DNA of 45,637 nucleotides from Chloroflexota bacterium (GCA_025351245.1 JANXWH010000008.1:1-45637), one strand, 5' to 3'. Shown: positions 33,302 to 42,633, counted from the first letter of the stretch. The notes: generated from the sequence alone by a model not told the origin. Made by a program: numbers and translations.

Positions 33302-33437
33302 GCAGGGGTTGGTCAGGCGGCCGGTGGTCCCGGCGTAGGGGTGGCCCACCGATGGACGAATCGACCGGCCGCTCGTGGACTGGAAGCCGGGGCCGGCGTC
33401 GACCGGGCCCGCGTGGACCCCGGCCCAATTCGTCGCC

Positions 33438-33532
33438 CCTGCTCGTGTTGGTCAGCCTGTCGTGGTGCTCCCTGCTCGTGTTGGTCAGCCTGTCGTGTTG
33501 CTCGGCCTGCTCGTGTTGCGCAGCCTGCAACT
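33438..33532. repeat. Degenerate tandem repeat, 33-35 bp, about 2.7 copies
   Basis: Copies begin with CCTGCTCGTGTTG at 33438, 33471 and 33506. The first two share nearly all of GTCAGCCTGTCGTG; the third is shortened and diverged. Confidence 0.75.
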
Positions 33533-33600
33533 AACCGCCGGTGTTGGGCCGACGAACCAGGTTTGCGGGCTCCTGGCGGGTCCTCACGGACGGATCCGCC

Positions 33601-33640
33601 GGCTCATCGGCCCCGAATCTGGCTCATTGGCCCAGAATGT
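33601..33640. repeat. 20-bp degenerate tandem repeat, two copies
   Basis: GGCTCATYGGCCCMGAATST occurs head to tail at 33601-33620 and 33621-33640. A related sequence (GGATCC..CGGCT.ATCGG.CCC) covers the start of the next gene near 34171-34193, and the first copy is likewise preceded by GGATCC at 33592. Confidence 0.65.
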
Positions 33641-33797
33641 TGCGTCACAGGCAGCGATCGCGCCCTGGAGCTCGACGAGGGTGGGTCCGGGGCGCCTTCG
33701 GGCACGGCGCACACCCGATCTGTTGCCGCCTGCGCAACGGCCGCCGAGCACGGGCGCCGGGCACGGGCGCCGGGCGCTGGGCGCGCGCCCAAGACCG

Positions 33798-34178
33798 TCA
33801 GGGTGCCTGGGAGAGGATCGCGAGGATCGCGGCCGCGGCGAAGCACGCCAGCGAGACGATCCCGGCGACGCCTCCGGTGACTGCCGCCACGACGGATCGC
33901 GCGGGTCGGCCCGTGCGCGCCGCCCGGTACGTCTCGATCCCGCCGGCCGTGGCGAGCATCCCGAAGACCAGCCCGAGGACCAGCGCACCGGAGGCGAGGG
34001 CAGGGATCTGCGATGTGTCGCGAACGGTGACCGCGTAGGCCAGGTAGAGGAGCGATCCGAAGAGCGCAACGGCGAGGAAGACCCGGGTCGGCGTGACTCG
34101 AACCGGCCCAACGTGGAGGCCCGTGCGACGCCGCGACCCGTCGGGTGCGCGGGGCGAGACCTGGCGTCGTGGATCCAT
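33798..34178 (-). CDS. Small membrane protein, unknown function
   Basis: The 126-residue protein has a basic Arg/Pro-rich N-terminus and three hydrophobic segments (VFLAVALFGSLLYLAYAV, ALVLGLVFGMLATAGGI, VAAVTGGVAGIVSLACFAAA in order), separated by short polar loops. No motif of known function is seen. ATG 34178 overlaps the repeat-related sequence GGATCC. It follows the methyltransferase-like gene by 15 bases on the same strand, so the two may be co-transcribed. Confidence 0.7.
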   Translation of the reverse strand: MDPRRQVSPRAPDGSRRRTGLHVGPVRVTPTRVFLAVALFGSLLYLAYAVTVRDTSQIPALASGALVLGLVFGMLATAGGIETYRAARTGRPARSVVAAVTGGVAGIVSLACFAAAAILAILSQAP

Positions 34179-34193
34179 CGGCTGATCGGGCCC

Positions 34194-35000
34194 TCAGGCG
34201 CTCGACTCTTGCTCGGCGGCCGCGGCGCGATGCGCCGGCTCGGCGGCCGCGGCGCGTGGGCCTCGCCTTGGCGCCGGCTCGGCCGCCGCCGGACGCTCGG
34301 GTCCGCCGGACGCGCCAACGTCGCGGGTCCAGTGGTAGACGGCCACATTGTGCGTCAGGCGCGGGCGACGCAGCCGGCTGATCGCCGGCTCGGCGGCGGG
34401 CCCGTAGGCTGCCCGGAGGAGCTCGCCCCCCTCTTCGATCGTCTCGAAGCGCCAGAACGTGTGGACCACGCGGATGCGGAATCCCTGACTCAGGAACCAG
34501 CCGTCGCGGCGACTCCACGCCACCAGGCTCGCGGTCCGCTCCGGCCCCCGGACCACGTCCAGGTCGTCGCGCCCGTAGTCGAGCACGACCAGGAGCCGGC
34601 CCTCGGGACGGAGCAGGCGTTCAGCATGGGCGAGCTGCTCGGCTCGGTCCGGGCCGTCAAAGGCCGCCCAGAACGCCACGACGATGTCGGCGCTCGCGTC
34701 GGACGGCCAGTCGGGCTCCGCCGCAGGGTCCGCCACGACCGTCAGCCGCGCGCCCGCCACGGACTCCGCCACGGACTCCGCCACGGGCTCCGCCGCAGGG
34801 TCCGCCACGACCGTCAGCCGCGCGCCCGACTCCGTCAGCCAGCGCGCACGCTCGGGAGAGGCGCCGAACAGGACCACGTCCCGACCGGCGAACGAACCGT
34901 GCGCTTCCAGCGCCCGCGGAATCTTGCCCTCGGCATCGACGGCCCGGAGAAGTCGTTGCGTGCTCCCGGCGTCGGCCGGCTCGAAGGGGAGGTCTGCCAC
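34194..35000 (-). CDS. SAM-methyltransferase-like protein with internal tandem duplication
   Basis: The 268-residue protein looks like a class I methyltransferase: VVLFGASPERARWL (motif I position, but without the usual GxGxG), RLTVVADP (acidic end of strand 2), ADIVVAFWAAFDG and LLRPEGRLLVVLDYG. The segment GARLTVVADPAAEP is present twice, 24 residues apart, with VAES repeats between, so strand 2 is duplicated. The missing GxGxG leaves activity in doubt. The C-terminal 40 residues are Ala/Glu/Arg-rich low complexity. The start is GTG 35000 with TATACT 9 nt upstream. Confidence 0.75.
   Translation of the reverse strand: MADLPFEPADAGSTQRLLRAVDAEGKIPRALEAHGSFAGRDVVLFGASPERARWLTESGARLTVVADPAAEPVAESVAESVAGARLTVVADPAAEPDWPSDASADIVVAFWAAFDGPDRAEQLAHAERLLRPEGRLLVVLDYGRDDLDVVRGPERTASLVAWSRRDGWFLSQGFRIRVVHTFWRFETIEEGGELLRAAYGPAAEPAISRLRRPRLTHNVAVYHWTRDVGASGGPERPAAAEPAPRRGPRAAAAEPAHRAAAAEQESSA
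34712..34828. repeat. 72-bp-period tandem duplication inside the methyltransferase-like gene
   Basis: A 45-bp block is repeated identically at 34712-34756 and 34784-34828. Between them are short 12-bp repeats (ACGGACTCCGCC type). The period is 72 bp, so the reading frame is kept. Confidence 0.85.
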
Positions 35001-35009
35001 AAGAGCCCG

Positions 35010-35015
35010 AGTATA
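35010..35015 (-). promoter_or_regulatory. -10 hexamer of the methyltransferase-like gene
   Basis: TATACT on the minus strand ends 9 nt before GTG 35000; the leader would be a few nt at most. Confidence 0.45.
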
Positions 35016-35018
35016 GGC

Positions 35019-35620
35019 TCAACCCACCGCGGCCAGGACGAACCCGGCCCGCGCGGGGACGGTCACCCGGGCACCGCCGTCGCCGGCCACGTCCACCGGG
35101 GAGCCGGGCGGCAGCCCGGCCACGGCGAGCGGCGCAAGACGCCCCCCGGCAAGCTCCGGGAGCTGCAGCGCCATCGTCACCGGCACGGTTCCGGCGTTGA
35201 CGACCACGACGATCGTCTCGCGGGCGGCAGACGGATCATCGGCGCCGCCCCGCACGAGGGCCACGCACGCGCCGTCGGCGCCGGCCACGCGCAGGCGGTC
35301 GGCACGGAGCGCCGGATGCGCCCGGCGCAGCGCGATGACGTCGCGGAATGTCGTTCGGAGCGCCTCGTCGCGCCCCACGTCGCCGGTCGGGAAGGCGCGC
35401 CGGCAGTCGGGGTCGTTGCCGCCCTCCATCCCGATCTCGTCACCGTAGTAGACGCAGGGCGCGCCGGGCAGCGTCATCTGGAGCAGGACGGCCAGTCGAA
35501 CCGCCGCGAGGTCGCCCGACACGAGCGTCCGGAGACGCGGCATGTCGTGCGAGGAGAGGAGGTTGAGCTGGGCCGCCACGGTCACCTGCTCCGGCCGCGC
35601 CGTGCGGCCGGTTCCGGTAC
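35019..35620 (-). pseudogene. GH13 alpha-amylase-family remnant, C-terminal third only
   Basis: Homology begins around VAAQLNLLSSHDMPRLRT, which is conserved region IV of GH13 enzymes (the catalytic-site HD). It continues through LPGAPCVYYGDEIGMEGGNDPDCRRAFP and a C-terminal beta domain ending RAGFVLAAVG. The upstream two thirds, with the nucleophile Asp and acid/base Glu of the TIM barrel, are absent. The frame continues open toward 35768, but that part is antisense-like low-complexity sequence overlapping the 3' end of the lacI-type gene. No start signal is seen. A deletion that joined regulator and enzyme is the simplest reading; an assembly join is the alternative. Confidence 0.75.
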
Positions 35621-35655
35621 CCGGGCCGCCCGTTGCGACCCGCTCGTCCGGTCCG

Positions 35656-36732
35656 TCAGCGTCCCCCCGCCACCTCCTTCCCGATGGGTGCCGGACCGCT
35701 TGAGCCGCGGACGATGAGTCGCGTCTCGAGGCGCCGGTGATCGGGCCGAGAGGAGTCGTCCCGCGCAATCGCCGAAAGAAGGAGGCGGCAGGCCTCCTCG
35801 CCTTTTCGCCGGACCGGCTGGTGCACGGTCGTCAGCGGGGGCTCGATGTGGCGGGAGAGTTCGATGTCGTCGAATCCGACGACGCTGAGGTCGGCCGGGA
35901 CGCGCAGCCCCAGGCGGCGCGCGGCATTGATCGCGCCGATCGCCATCGCGTCGCTCATGGCAAGGATCGCCGTGGGCCGGCGGCCGTCCTCCCACGCACC
36001 CGCCAGGCAGGCGCTGCCGCCTTCGACGCTGGCCGGACCGACCACGACATGATCGTCCGGCAGGTCGATGCCCGCCGCCGCGAGCGCCTCCCGGTAGGCC
36101 TCCAGGCGCCGCCCGACCACGCCCCCGGAGTCGGCCTGGGCGCCGGGCGCCGGCGGCTCGACGCCGATCACCAGGAAGTCTCGGTGGCCGAGCGCCAGGA
36201 GGTGCTCCGCGGCGAGGCGCGCGCCGCCCTCGTCGTCAACGTCCACCGCCGGGTGTTCGGGGAACGGGGCGGCGGAGTCCACCATCACGATCGGCAGTCC
36301 CGCCCGGCGGATCTGCTCCACCTCCGGATGGTCCTGCGCGAGGCCGATCGCCACGAAGCCGTCCACGGTGGCCCGGTTGACGGCACGAGCCAGCGAGCCG
36401 TGGACGGGCGACACGAACAGGAGCGCGTAGCCGGCCTCCTCCGCAACGGCGGCGACGCCCTGGCTGAACGTGGCGAAGAATGGGTTCGCGAAGACGACGG
36501 AGAGTGCCTGGGGGGTCAGGATGCCGAGCGTCCGAGTGCGGCCCTGGGTCAGCATCCGCGCGACGGGATGCGGCCGATATCCCATCGACGTGGCGACGTC
36601 GCGGATCCGGGTGGCCGTGTCCGGGCTCAGTCGCTCCGGGCTGTTGAACGCGAACGAGACAGCCGTCTTCGACACGCCCGCCTCGCGGGCGACGTCGGCG
36701 ATCCGGGGTCGGTCGCGAGCTTCCTGTCTCAC
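35656..36732 (-). CDS. LacI-family transcriptional regulator
   Basis: The 358-residue regulator has a LacI helix-turn-helix (IADVAREAGVSKTAVSFAFN), the hinge region (RIRDVATSMGYRPHPVARML) and a periplasmic-binding-protein-like sugar domain (GILTPQ, VDGFVAIGLA, VDVDDEGGARLAAEHLLALGH in parts, SVVGFDDIELSRHIEPPLTTV in parts). GTG 36732 is preferred to ATG 36801 because GGAGG precedes it and family homology starts within 12 residues. Two palindromic operators lie 55-77 bases upstream, so it probably represses itself. The adjacent GH13 remnant suggests it once controlled alpha-glucan use. Confidence 0.93.
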   Translation of the reverse strand: MRQEARDRPRIADVAREAGVSKTAVSFAFNSPERLSPDTATRIRDVATSMGYRPHPVARMLTQGRTRTLGILTPQALSVVFANPFFATFSQGVAAVAEEAGYALLFVSPVHGSLARAVNRATVDGFVAIGLAQDHPEVEQIRRAGLPIVMVDSAAPFPEHPAVDVDDEGGARLAAEHLLALGHRDFLVIGVEPPAPGAQADSGGVVGRRLEAYREALAAAGIDLPDDHVVVGPASVEGGSACLAGAWEDGRRPTAILAMSDAMAIGAINAARRLGLRVPADLSVVGFDDIELSRHIEPPLTTVHQPVRRKGEEACRLLLSAIARDDSSRPDHRRLETRLIVRGSSGPAPIGKEVAGGR

Positions 36733-36786
36733 CAGCCCTCCACGGCTCCTCCGGACATCGCCGAAGCGACATCCGCCGCGCGGCGA

Positions 36787-36809
36787 AAACCGGTTTAGCA
36801 AACCGGTTT
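36787..36809. promoter_or_regulatory. Two tandem LacI-type operators
   Basis: The perfect palindrome AAACCGGTTT occurs at 36787-36796 and 36800-36809, a 13-bp period, each followed by A and G. The central CG and A/T-rich flanks fit LacI/GalR operators. It lies upstream of the lacI-type gene. Confidence 0.75.
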
Positions 36810-36849
36810 AGTGGAAACGTAGCGGCGGGGTCGCGCCCTGTCAAGCCCC

Positions 36850-36924
36850 CAGCGCATGCCTGTCGACGGCCAGCGCGTGCCTTGTCGTCGGCCAGCGCAT
36901 GCCGTGTCGCCGGCCAGCGCAGCC
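36850..36924. repeat. 21-22-bp tandem repeat, about 3.5 copies
   Basis: Units start CAGCGC(A/G)TGCC at 36850, 36871, 36893 and partially at 36915; each full unit ends GTCGNCGGC. It lies between the LacI operators and the next plus-strand gene. Confidence 0.75.
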
Positions 36925-36961
36925 TTCGCATGCCCGCCGCGGCCGGGCAGCGCGCGCGTGG

Positions 36962-36967
36962 CAGAAT
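36962..36967 (+). promoter_or_regulatory. -10 hexamer, leaderless promoter of the 124-residue membrane protein
   Basis: CAGAAT ends 6 nt before ATG 36974. Confidence 0.4.
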
Positions 36968-36973
36968 CGCGGC

Positions 36974-37348
36974 ATGCCCGCCGTTGCCCGCCGCCTCCCT
37001 CCGCCGGGAGTGCTCCTCTTCCTTGGCTACGGGTTCCTGCTCCTCGCGATGATCGGCATCTCGCTCCGCTGGGTGGTGGACCAGGCGATCTCCGCGCCGA
37101 TCAGCTTCCCGGGCCTGGTCGTCATGATCCTGCTCGCGTACACGATCTTCACGATCACGCTCGTGCTGCAGCGGAAGGAGGCGGCTCGCGGGCTTGCGGT
37201 GGGCCTCAGCACGCTCACGATCCCGCTGGCGATCTTCTTCCTGGTCAGCCCCGTCCCGCCCCTCGCGCTGGGGCCGGGGATCCTCGCGATCCTGCTCTGG
37301 ATCGGGCTCCGGCGCCCCGCGTCGCGTGCCTACTTCAGTGAGCCGTGA
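36974..37348 (+). CDS. Small four-helix membrane protein, unknown function
   Basis: From ATG 36974 the protein has 124 residues and four hydrophobic segments (GVLLFLGYGFLLLAMIGISL, FPGLVVMILLAYTIFTITLV, LAVGLSTLTIPLAIFFLV, LGPGILAILLWIGL). A start at ATG 36899 would add an Arg-rich stretch encoded by the tandem repeat and is rejected; the CAGAAT hexamer with 6-nt spacing supports the shorter form. No family recognised. Confidence 0.75.
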   Translation: MPAVARRLPPPGVLLFLGYGFLLLAMIGISLRWVVDQAISAPISFPGLVVMILLAYTIFTITLVLQRKEAARGLAVGLSTLTIPLAIFFLVSPVPPLALGPGILAILLWIGLRRPASRAYFSEP

Positions 37349-37411
37349 TCGAGCCGTCGCGGGTCGTGGGGCCACACGGACGGTGAGACCGCCCGTCCGG
37401 CCCGTCTGGGC

Positions 37412-37417
37412 TACCCT
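37412..37417 (+). promoter_or_regulatory. Putative -10 hexamer ahead of the DUF3105 gene
   Basis: TACCCT would give a leader of about 93 nt before GTG 37517, which has GAGGAG 4 nt upstream. Confidence 0.3.
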
Positions 37418-37516
37418 TGCGACGCGTCGACCGAATCCGCGCGACCGCGCGCCATCGTCTCGGTGCCGTGCTCCGCGCAGGACATGCTCGTCCCGGCAGC
37501 CAGTTCGAGGAGCCTC

Positions 37517-38362
37517 GTGACCAAGCGTACCCGGAACCCGCAACCGACTCGCCCCGACTCGACCAGCCGAGGAAGCACCGGCGCGCACCCGGTCGCCGGC
37601 CGCACCCGGCTCCGGGAGCCGCAGCGGCCGCGCTCGCCCCTGGAGCGGTACCGGGGGCTCCTGCTGGGAATCGGCGTCGCCGCGATCGTCGTCGTCGTCG
37701 GCGGCGTCCTCTTCCTGGGGGCGTCGAGCACGGCCTACGCCTGCACGACCGTGCTGCAGCCCGCGGCGCCAGCGACGGCCTCGCCCGGCCAGACGCCGCT
37801 CCTGGGCCAGGTGACCCGCGACCTCGGCCGCAATCACGTGCAGACCGGCTCAAGCGTGACGTACGAATTCTGCCCGCCGACATCCGGCTCGCATTTCAAC
37901 GCGTCGCGGTTGGGGCCCATCCCGGCGCTCTTCTACGGACAGAACGACACGACCGTGCCGGAGGGCTGGATCCACAACCTGGAGCACGGGGCGATGGTCG
38001 TCCTCTACCGCTGCCCGGAGGGCTGCGGGGCGGACGCCCAGACAGCGCTTGGCGCGCTCCAGCAGCAGCTGCCGGCCAGCCCCCTGTGTGGCTACCCGCC
38101 CGGCACCAACGTGGTCGTGACGCGCTTCGACCAGCTGCCGACGCCGTACGCGGCGGTCGTCTGGGGCCGCGTCTTCTTCCTGGATACGCTGGACGTGGGG
38201 GCGATCACGACCTTCTACGGGCAGGCCGCCGACCGCGCGCCGGAGCCGCAGTGCCAGCAGGCCGTTCCCGGCTACACGCCCAGCCCCGGCCCGTCCGGGT
38301 CCCCGGCCGCCTCGGCATCGCCCGCTCCGTCGGCATCGCCTGCCCCGACGGCGGCCCCGTAG
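37517..38362 (+). CDS. Membrane-anchored DUF3105 protein
   Basis: The 281-residue protein has a Pro/Arg-rich cytoplasmic tail, a membrane helix (LLLGIGVAAIVVVVGGVLFL), and an outside domain with DUF3105 marks: the His in GRNHVQTGSSV, CPPTSGSHFNA, then WIHNLEHGAMVVLYRCP. Six Cys in the domain may form disulfides; the His residues suggest a metal site. Function is unknown in the literature I know. The C-terminus is a Pro/Ser/Ala tail (SASPAPSASPAPTAAP). GTG 37517 with GAGGAG is chosen over GTG 37463. Confidence 0.85.
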   Translation: MTKRTRNPQPTRPDSTSRGSTGAHPVAGRTRLREPQRPRSPLERYRGLLLGIGVAAIVVVVGGVLFLGASSTAYACTTVLQPAAPATASPGQTPLLGQVTRDLGRNHVQTGSSVTYEFCPPTSGSHFNASRLGPIPALFYGQNDTTVPEGWIHNLEHGAMVVLYRCPEGCGADAQTALGALQQQLPASPLCGYPPGTNVVVTRFDQLPTPYAAVVWGRVFFLDTLDVGAITTFYGQAADRAPEPQCQQAVPGYTPSPGPSGSPAASASPAPSASPAPTAAP

Positions 38363-38378
38363 CGGCGGGGGCAGCCCG

Positions 38379-39392
38379 ATGCGCATCGTCGCCTACCTGG
38401 ACGAGCTGGACCTGCCGGTCGCCGGCGTGCTGGCCGACGGGCGGGTCATCACGCTGGCCGGGCTGGCCGAGCGAGCCGGACTCCGGGAGGAGCTGGCGCT
38501 CCTCGACGTGCGGGGCCTCCTCGCCGAGGACGAGGACCTCGCGGAGACCCGGGCGGCCCTGGCGCGCGCGGTGCGCGACGGGATGCGGGGCGTGCCGCTG
38601 GCGGAGCTCCGCCTGGTGGCGCCGCTCGAGCCGGGCAAGATCGTCTGCGTCGGCTCCAACTACCGGAGCCACGTCACAGAACAGGGTCAGCCCATCCCGG
38701 ACCACCCGCTCCTCTTCGCGAAGTTCTCCAACGCGGTCGTCGGCGACGGCGCGCCCGTGATCCGGCCGGCCACGACGCAGGCGCTGGACCTGGAGGTGGA
38801 GCTGGGGGTCGTGATCGGCAAACGGGCCCGCCGCGTCCCGGTCGAGGCGGCCATGGACCACGTCGCCGGGTATGTCACCGCCAACGACATCAGCGCACGC
38901 GACCTCCAGGGCGCGAAGCCGGCCCTTGCTCCCGGCGCCCGCGGCGACGGCCAGTGGCTTCGGGCCAAGGGGTCGGACACGTTCCTGCCGCTGGGGCCGT
39001 GCATCGTCACGACCGACGAGCTGGGCGACCCCGCAGCACTCCGCCTGCGCGGCTGGCATACGCCCGCCGCCGGGCCGGACGCCGGCCGCGAGCTCCTCGT
39101 CCAGGACGGCGCCACGGGGGACATGATCTTCTCGGTCGCGGAACTCGTCGCATTCATCTCCGCGAGCATCACTTTGGAGCCCGGGGACCTGGTCATCACC
39201 GGGACCCCATCGGGCGTCGGCGTCTTCCGCGAACCGCCGGTCTTCCTGGTCCCGGGCGATGTCGTGCGGGTGGAGGTGGAGCGGATCGGCAGCGTCACGA
39301 ACCCAATCGTCGACGCGGACGGCGCGGTGCCGGCCGGATCCCCGGCCGCGCGGCTCCTCGCCGGACGTGACGACAAGGCCGGCGCCGGCTGA
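38379..39392 (+). CDS. Fumarylacetoacetate hydrolase family protein
   Basis: The 337-residue protein has an N-terminal domain of about 80 residues and a FAH fold with KIVCVGSNYRSHVTEQG, the metal ligands in DLEVELGVVIGK, YVTANDISARDLQ, WLRAKGSDTFLPLGPCIV in parts, and the C-terminal ITGTPSGVGVFR. FAH-family enzymes hydrolyse or decarboxylate 2,4-diketo acids in aromatic or sugar-acid breakdown, using Mg2+ or Ca2+; the substrate is not clear. It starts 17 bases after the DUF3105 gene and is followed by tdh, so all may be one operon. Confidence 0.92.
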   Translation: MRIVAYLDELDLPVAGVLADGRVITLAGLAERAGLREELALLDVRGLLAEDEDLAETRAALARAVRDGMRGVPLAELRLVAPLEPGKIVCVGSNYRSHVTEQGQPIPDHPLLFAKFSNAVVGDGAPVIRPATTQALDLEVELGVVIGKRARRVPVEAAMDHVAGYVTANDISARDLQGAKPALAPGARGDGQWLRAKGSDTFLPLGPCIVTTDELGDPAALRLRGWHTPAAGPDAGRELLVQDGATGDMIFSVAELVAFISASITLEPGDLVITGTPSGVGVFREPPVFLVPGDVVRVEVERIGSVTNPIVDADGAVPAGSPAARLLAGRDDKAGAG

Positions 39393-39435
39393 GACGCCGG
39401 ACGCCAAACGCCGACACCGAACCGAGGAGGCAGCG

Positions 39436-40464
39436 ATGCTCGCCCTGGTCAAGACCACCGAGGGACCGGGCCTGGAGCTCCGGGACTGGCCCGATCCGGC
39501 CGTCGGGATCAACGACGTCCTGATCCGTGTCCACAAGACGGGCATCTGCGGCACCGACCTCCACATCGAGGCATGGGACCCATGGGCGGCGAAGACCATC
39601 CGCCCGCCGCTCGTGATCGGTCACGAGTTCGTGGGCGAAGTCGTGGAGGTCGGCTCCAACGTCACCGGCTTCGCGCCCCGCGACCTGGTGAGCGGCGAGG
39701 GCCACGTGGTCTGCGGGCGCTGCCGACACTGCCTCGCCGGCCGGCGCCATTTGTGCGCCCACACGATCGGCCTTGGCGTCGGCCGCGACGGTGCCTTCGC
39801 GGAGCTGGTGGTCCTGCCGATGACGAACGTCTGGCACCACTGGCGCGGGATCGACGAGGAGGTCGCCGCGATCTTCGACCCGTTCGGGAACGCGGTCCAC
39901 ACGGCGCTCGCGTTCCCCGTGCTGGGCGAGGACGTGCTCATCTCCGGGGCAGGGCCCATCGGCCTGATGGCAACGGCGGTCGTCCGCCACGCCGGGGCCC
40001 GCCACGTGGTGGTCTCCGAGCCGAACCCGGTCCGCCGCGCGATCGCCGCGCGGATGGGGGCCACGATCGCGGTCGACCCGCGCGAGCGCGACCTGCGCGA
40101 CGTCGCGACAGGCCTCGGGATGACGGAGGGGTTCGACGTCGCCCTGGAGATGTCCGGCAACGCCGCCGCGCTCCGCTCCGCCATCTCCAGCATGGCCCAC
40201 GGCGGCGGCATCGCGATCCTCGGGATCCCCACCGCGGAGATCTCGCTGGATGTCAATGAGATCGTCTTCAAGATGCTGACGCTCCGCGGCATCTACGGCC
40301 GGGAGATGTACGAGACCTGGTACAAGATGACGGTGATGCTCCAGTCCGGGCTTGACATCGCGCCCGCGATCACTCACCGGTTCCCGTTCCACCAGCACGC
40401 CGCCGCGTTCGCGGCCGCCCGCTCCGGCGACGCCGGCAAGGTGATCCTGGATTGGACCTCGTGA
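39436..40464 (+). CDS. tdh: L-threonine 3-dehydrogenase
   Basis: The 342-residue zinc-dependent medium-chain dehydrogenase has the catalytic zinc site (GICGTDLHIEAWDPWA, GHEFVGEVVEVG), the structural four-Cys site CGRCRHCLAGRRHLC, the NAD loop GAGPIGLMATA and the Tdh-like tail GIYGREMYETWYKM. It oxidises L-threonine to 2-amino-3-ketobutyrate, the substrate of the next enzyme. ATG 39436 has GAGGAGG 8 nt upstream. The gene order tdh-kbl fixes the assignment among related alcohol dehydrogenases. Confidence 0.95.
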   Translation: MLALVKTTEGPGLELRDWPDPAVGINDVLIRVHKTGICGTDLHIEAWDPWAAKTIRPPLVIGHEFVGEVVEVGSNVTGFAPRDLVSGEGHVVCGRCRHCLAGRRHLCAHTIGLGVGRDGAFAELVVLPMTNVWHHWRGIDEEVAAIFDPFGNAVHTALAFPVLGEDVLISGAGPIGLMATAVVRHAGARHVVVSEPNPVRRAIAARMGATIAVDPRERDLRDVATGLGMTEGFDVALEMSGNAAALRSAISSMAHGGGIAILGIPTAEISLDVNEIVFKMLTLRGIYGREMYETWYKMTVMLQSGLDIAPAITHRFPFHQHAAAFAAARSGDAGKVILDWTS

Positions 40465-40495
40465 CGCGGCCCGCGGCCGCCAGGAGGACGCCACG

Positions 40496-41715
<1,220 letters not shown>

Positions 41716-41719
<4 letters not shown>

Positions 41720-42633
41720 CCGGGCTGCCTGCGCCGGGACCGGAGGCGGATCGCGACCTCCCGCTGGACGCGCACCTCCACACGAACCTGTCGCATGACA
41801 GCGACGTCCCGATCGACGTCTATTGCGCGTCGGCGGTCGCCCGGGGGATCCCGGAGATCGCGATCACCGACCACGTGGACTTCGACCCGCGCGCGCCCGA
41901 CCATTCGTTCGCCTCGTTCGCAACGCGCGAACGCGAGGTGCGGGACGCCGCCGCGCGCTGGGCCGATCGCGGGCTTCGCGTCCGCTTCGGCATCGAGGTC
42001 ACCTACGAGTCGCACCTGGAGACGGACATCCGGGAGCACCTGGCGCGCCACCCGTACGACTACGCGATCGGCTCGGTCCACGTCATGGCGTACTCCCCGT
42101 ACGTAGGCGGCCGGGTCGCCGGCTGGGTCGCCGGTCGCACCTTCGACGAGATCGTGGCCCCCTACTTCGCCGAGGTGCAGGCCGCGATCCGGAGCGAGCT
42201 CTTCGACACCATCGGCCACCTGGACTACGTGAAGAAGTACCTCGTGGACCATGTGCCGCCTTCGGCGTTCGCGGCCCGGCCGGACGTCTACGAGCCGCTC
42301 CTCCGCGCGCTCGTGGAGACGGGGACGGCGCTCGAGGTGAACGCGTCGGGCCTCCGCCAACCGCCCGGCGAAACGTACCCCGCGCCGCCGATCGTGGAGC
42401 AGTTCCGCGCGCTCGGCGGCCTCCGGGTGACGGCCGGCTCCGATGCACATCGCGCCGGCTCGTTCGCGTTTGGGCTGGGACATGCGTATGCCGCCCTCGC
42501 CGCCGCCGGCTTCGAGTCGCTCGCGTTCCGTCGCCGCGCCGGCGATCCGCGCGCCGGGGCGAGCGTGGAGGTCCCCGACCGGGTGCTCGGGCGTCCCCGC
42601 GAACCTAACGAGCGGGGATATCCGTCGTTATGA
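41716..42633 (+). CDS. PHP-domain phosphatase, HisJ-like
   Basis: The 305-residue protein has all PHP metal motifs: DAHLHTNLSHDS, AITDHVDF, GIEVTY, AIGSVHVM, TIGHLDYVKKY and TAGSDAHRAGSF. It resembles histidinol-phosphatase HisJ; nucleotidase or other phosphoesterase activity is possible, since no other his gene is near. GTG 41716 overlaps kbl by GTGA, and the stop overlaps the ECF sigma gene by ATGA, so it is in the middle of a tightly coupled chain. Confidence 0.9.

Larger units (their letters stand above)
33282..33797. other. Gene-free, repeat-containing stretch
   Basis: 516 bases between tRNA-Glu and the 126-residue membrane protein. It holds two families of short degenerate tandem repeats (33438-33532 and 33601-33640) and no frame with start signals. 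A frame spelling a Cys/Leu/Ser-rich repeat exists only because of the tandem repeat. Confidence 0.6.

Noticed and set aside
33438-33532. Possible CRISPR array
   Set aside because: Copies are directly adjacent at 33-35 bp with no spacers of constant size, the repeat is degenerate, and no cas gene is present.
33267-33534. Short frames on both strands over the tandem repeat next to tRNA-Glu
   Set aside because: They run into the tRNA gene and their apparent repeats (Cys/Leu/Ser-rich or His/Asp/Arg-rich) are just the DNA repeat translated; no start signals.
36850-36924. Possible CRISPR or iteron origin
   Set aside because: Units are contiguous without spacers, and no replication initiator or cas gene is nearby; treated as a plain tandem repeat.
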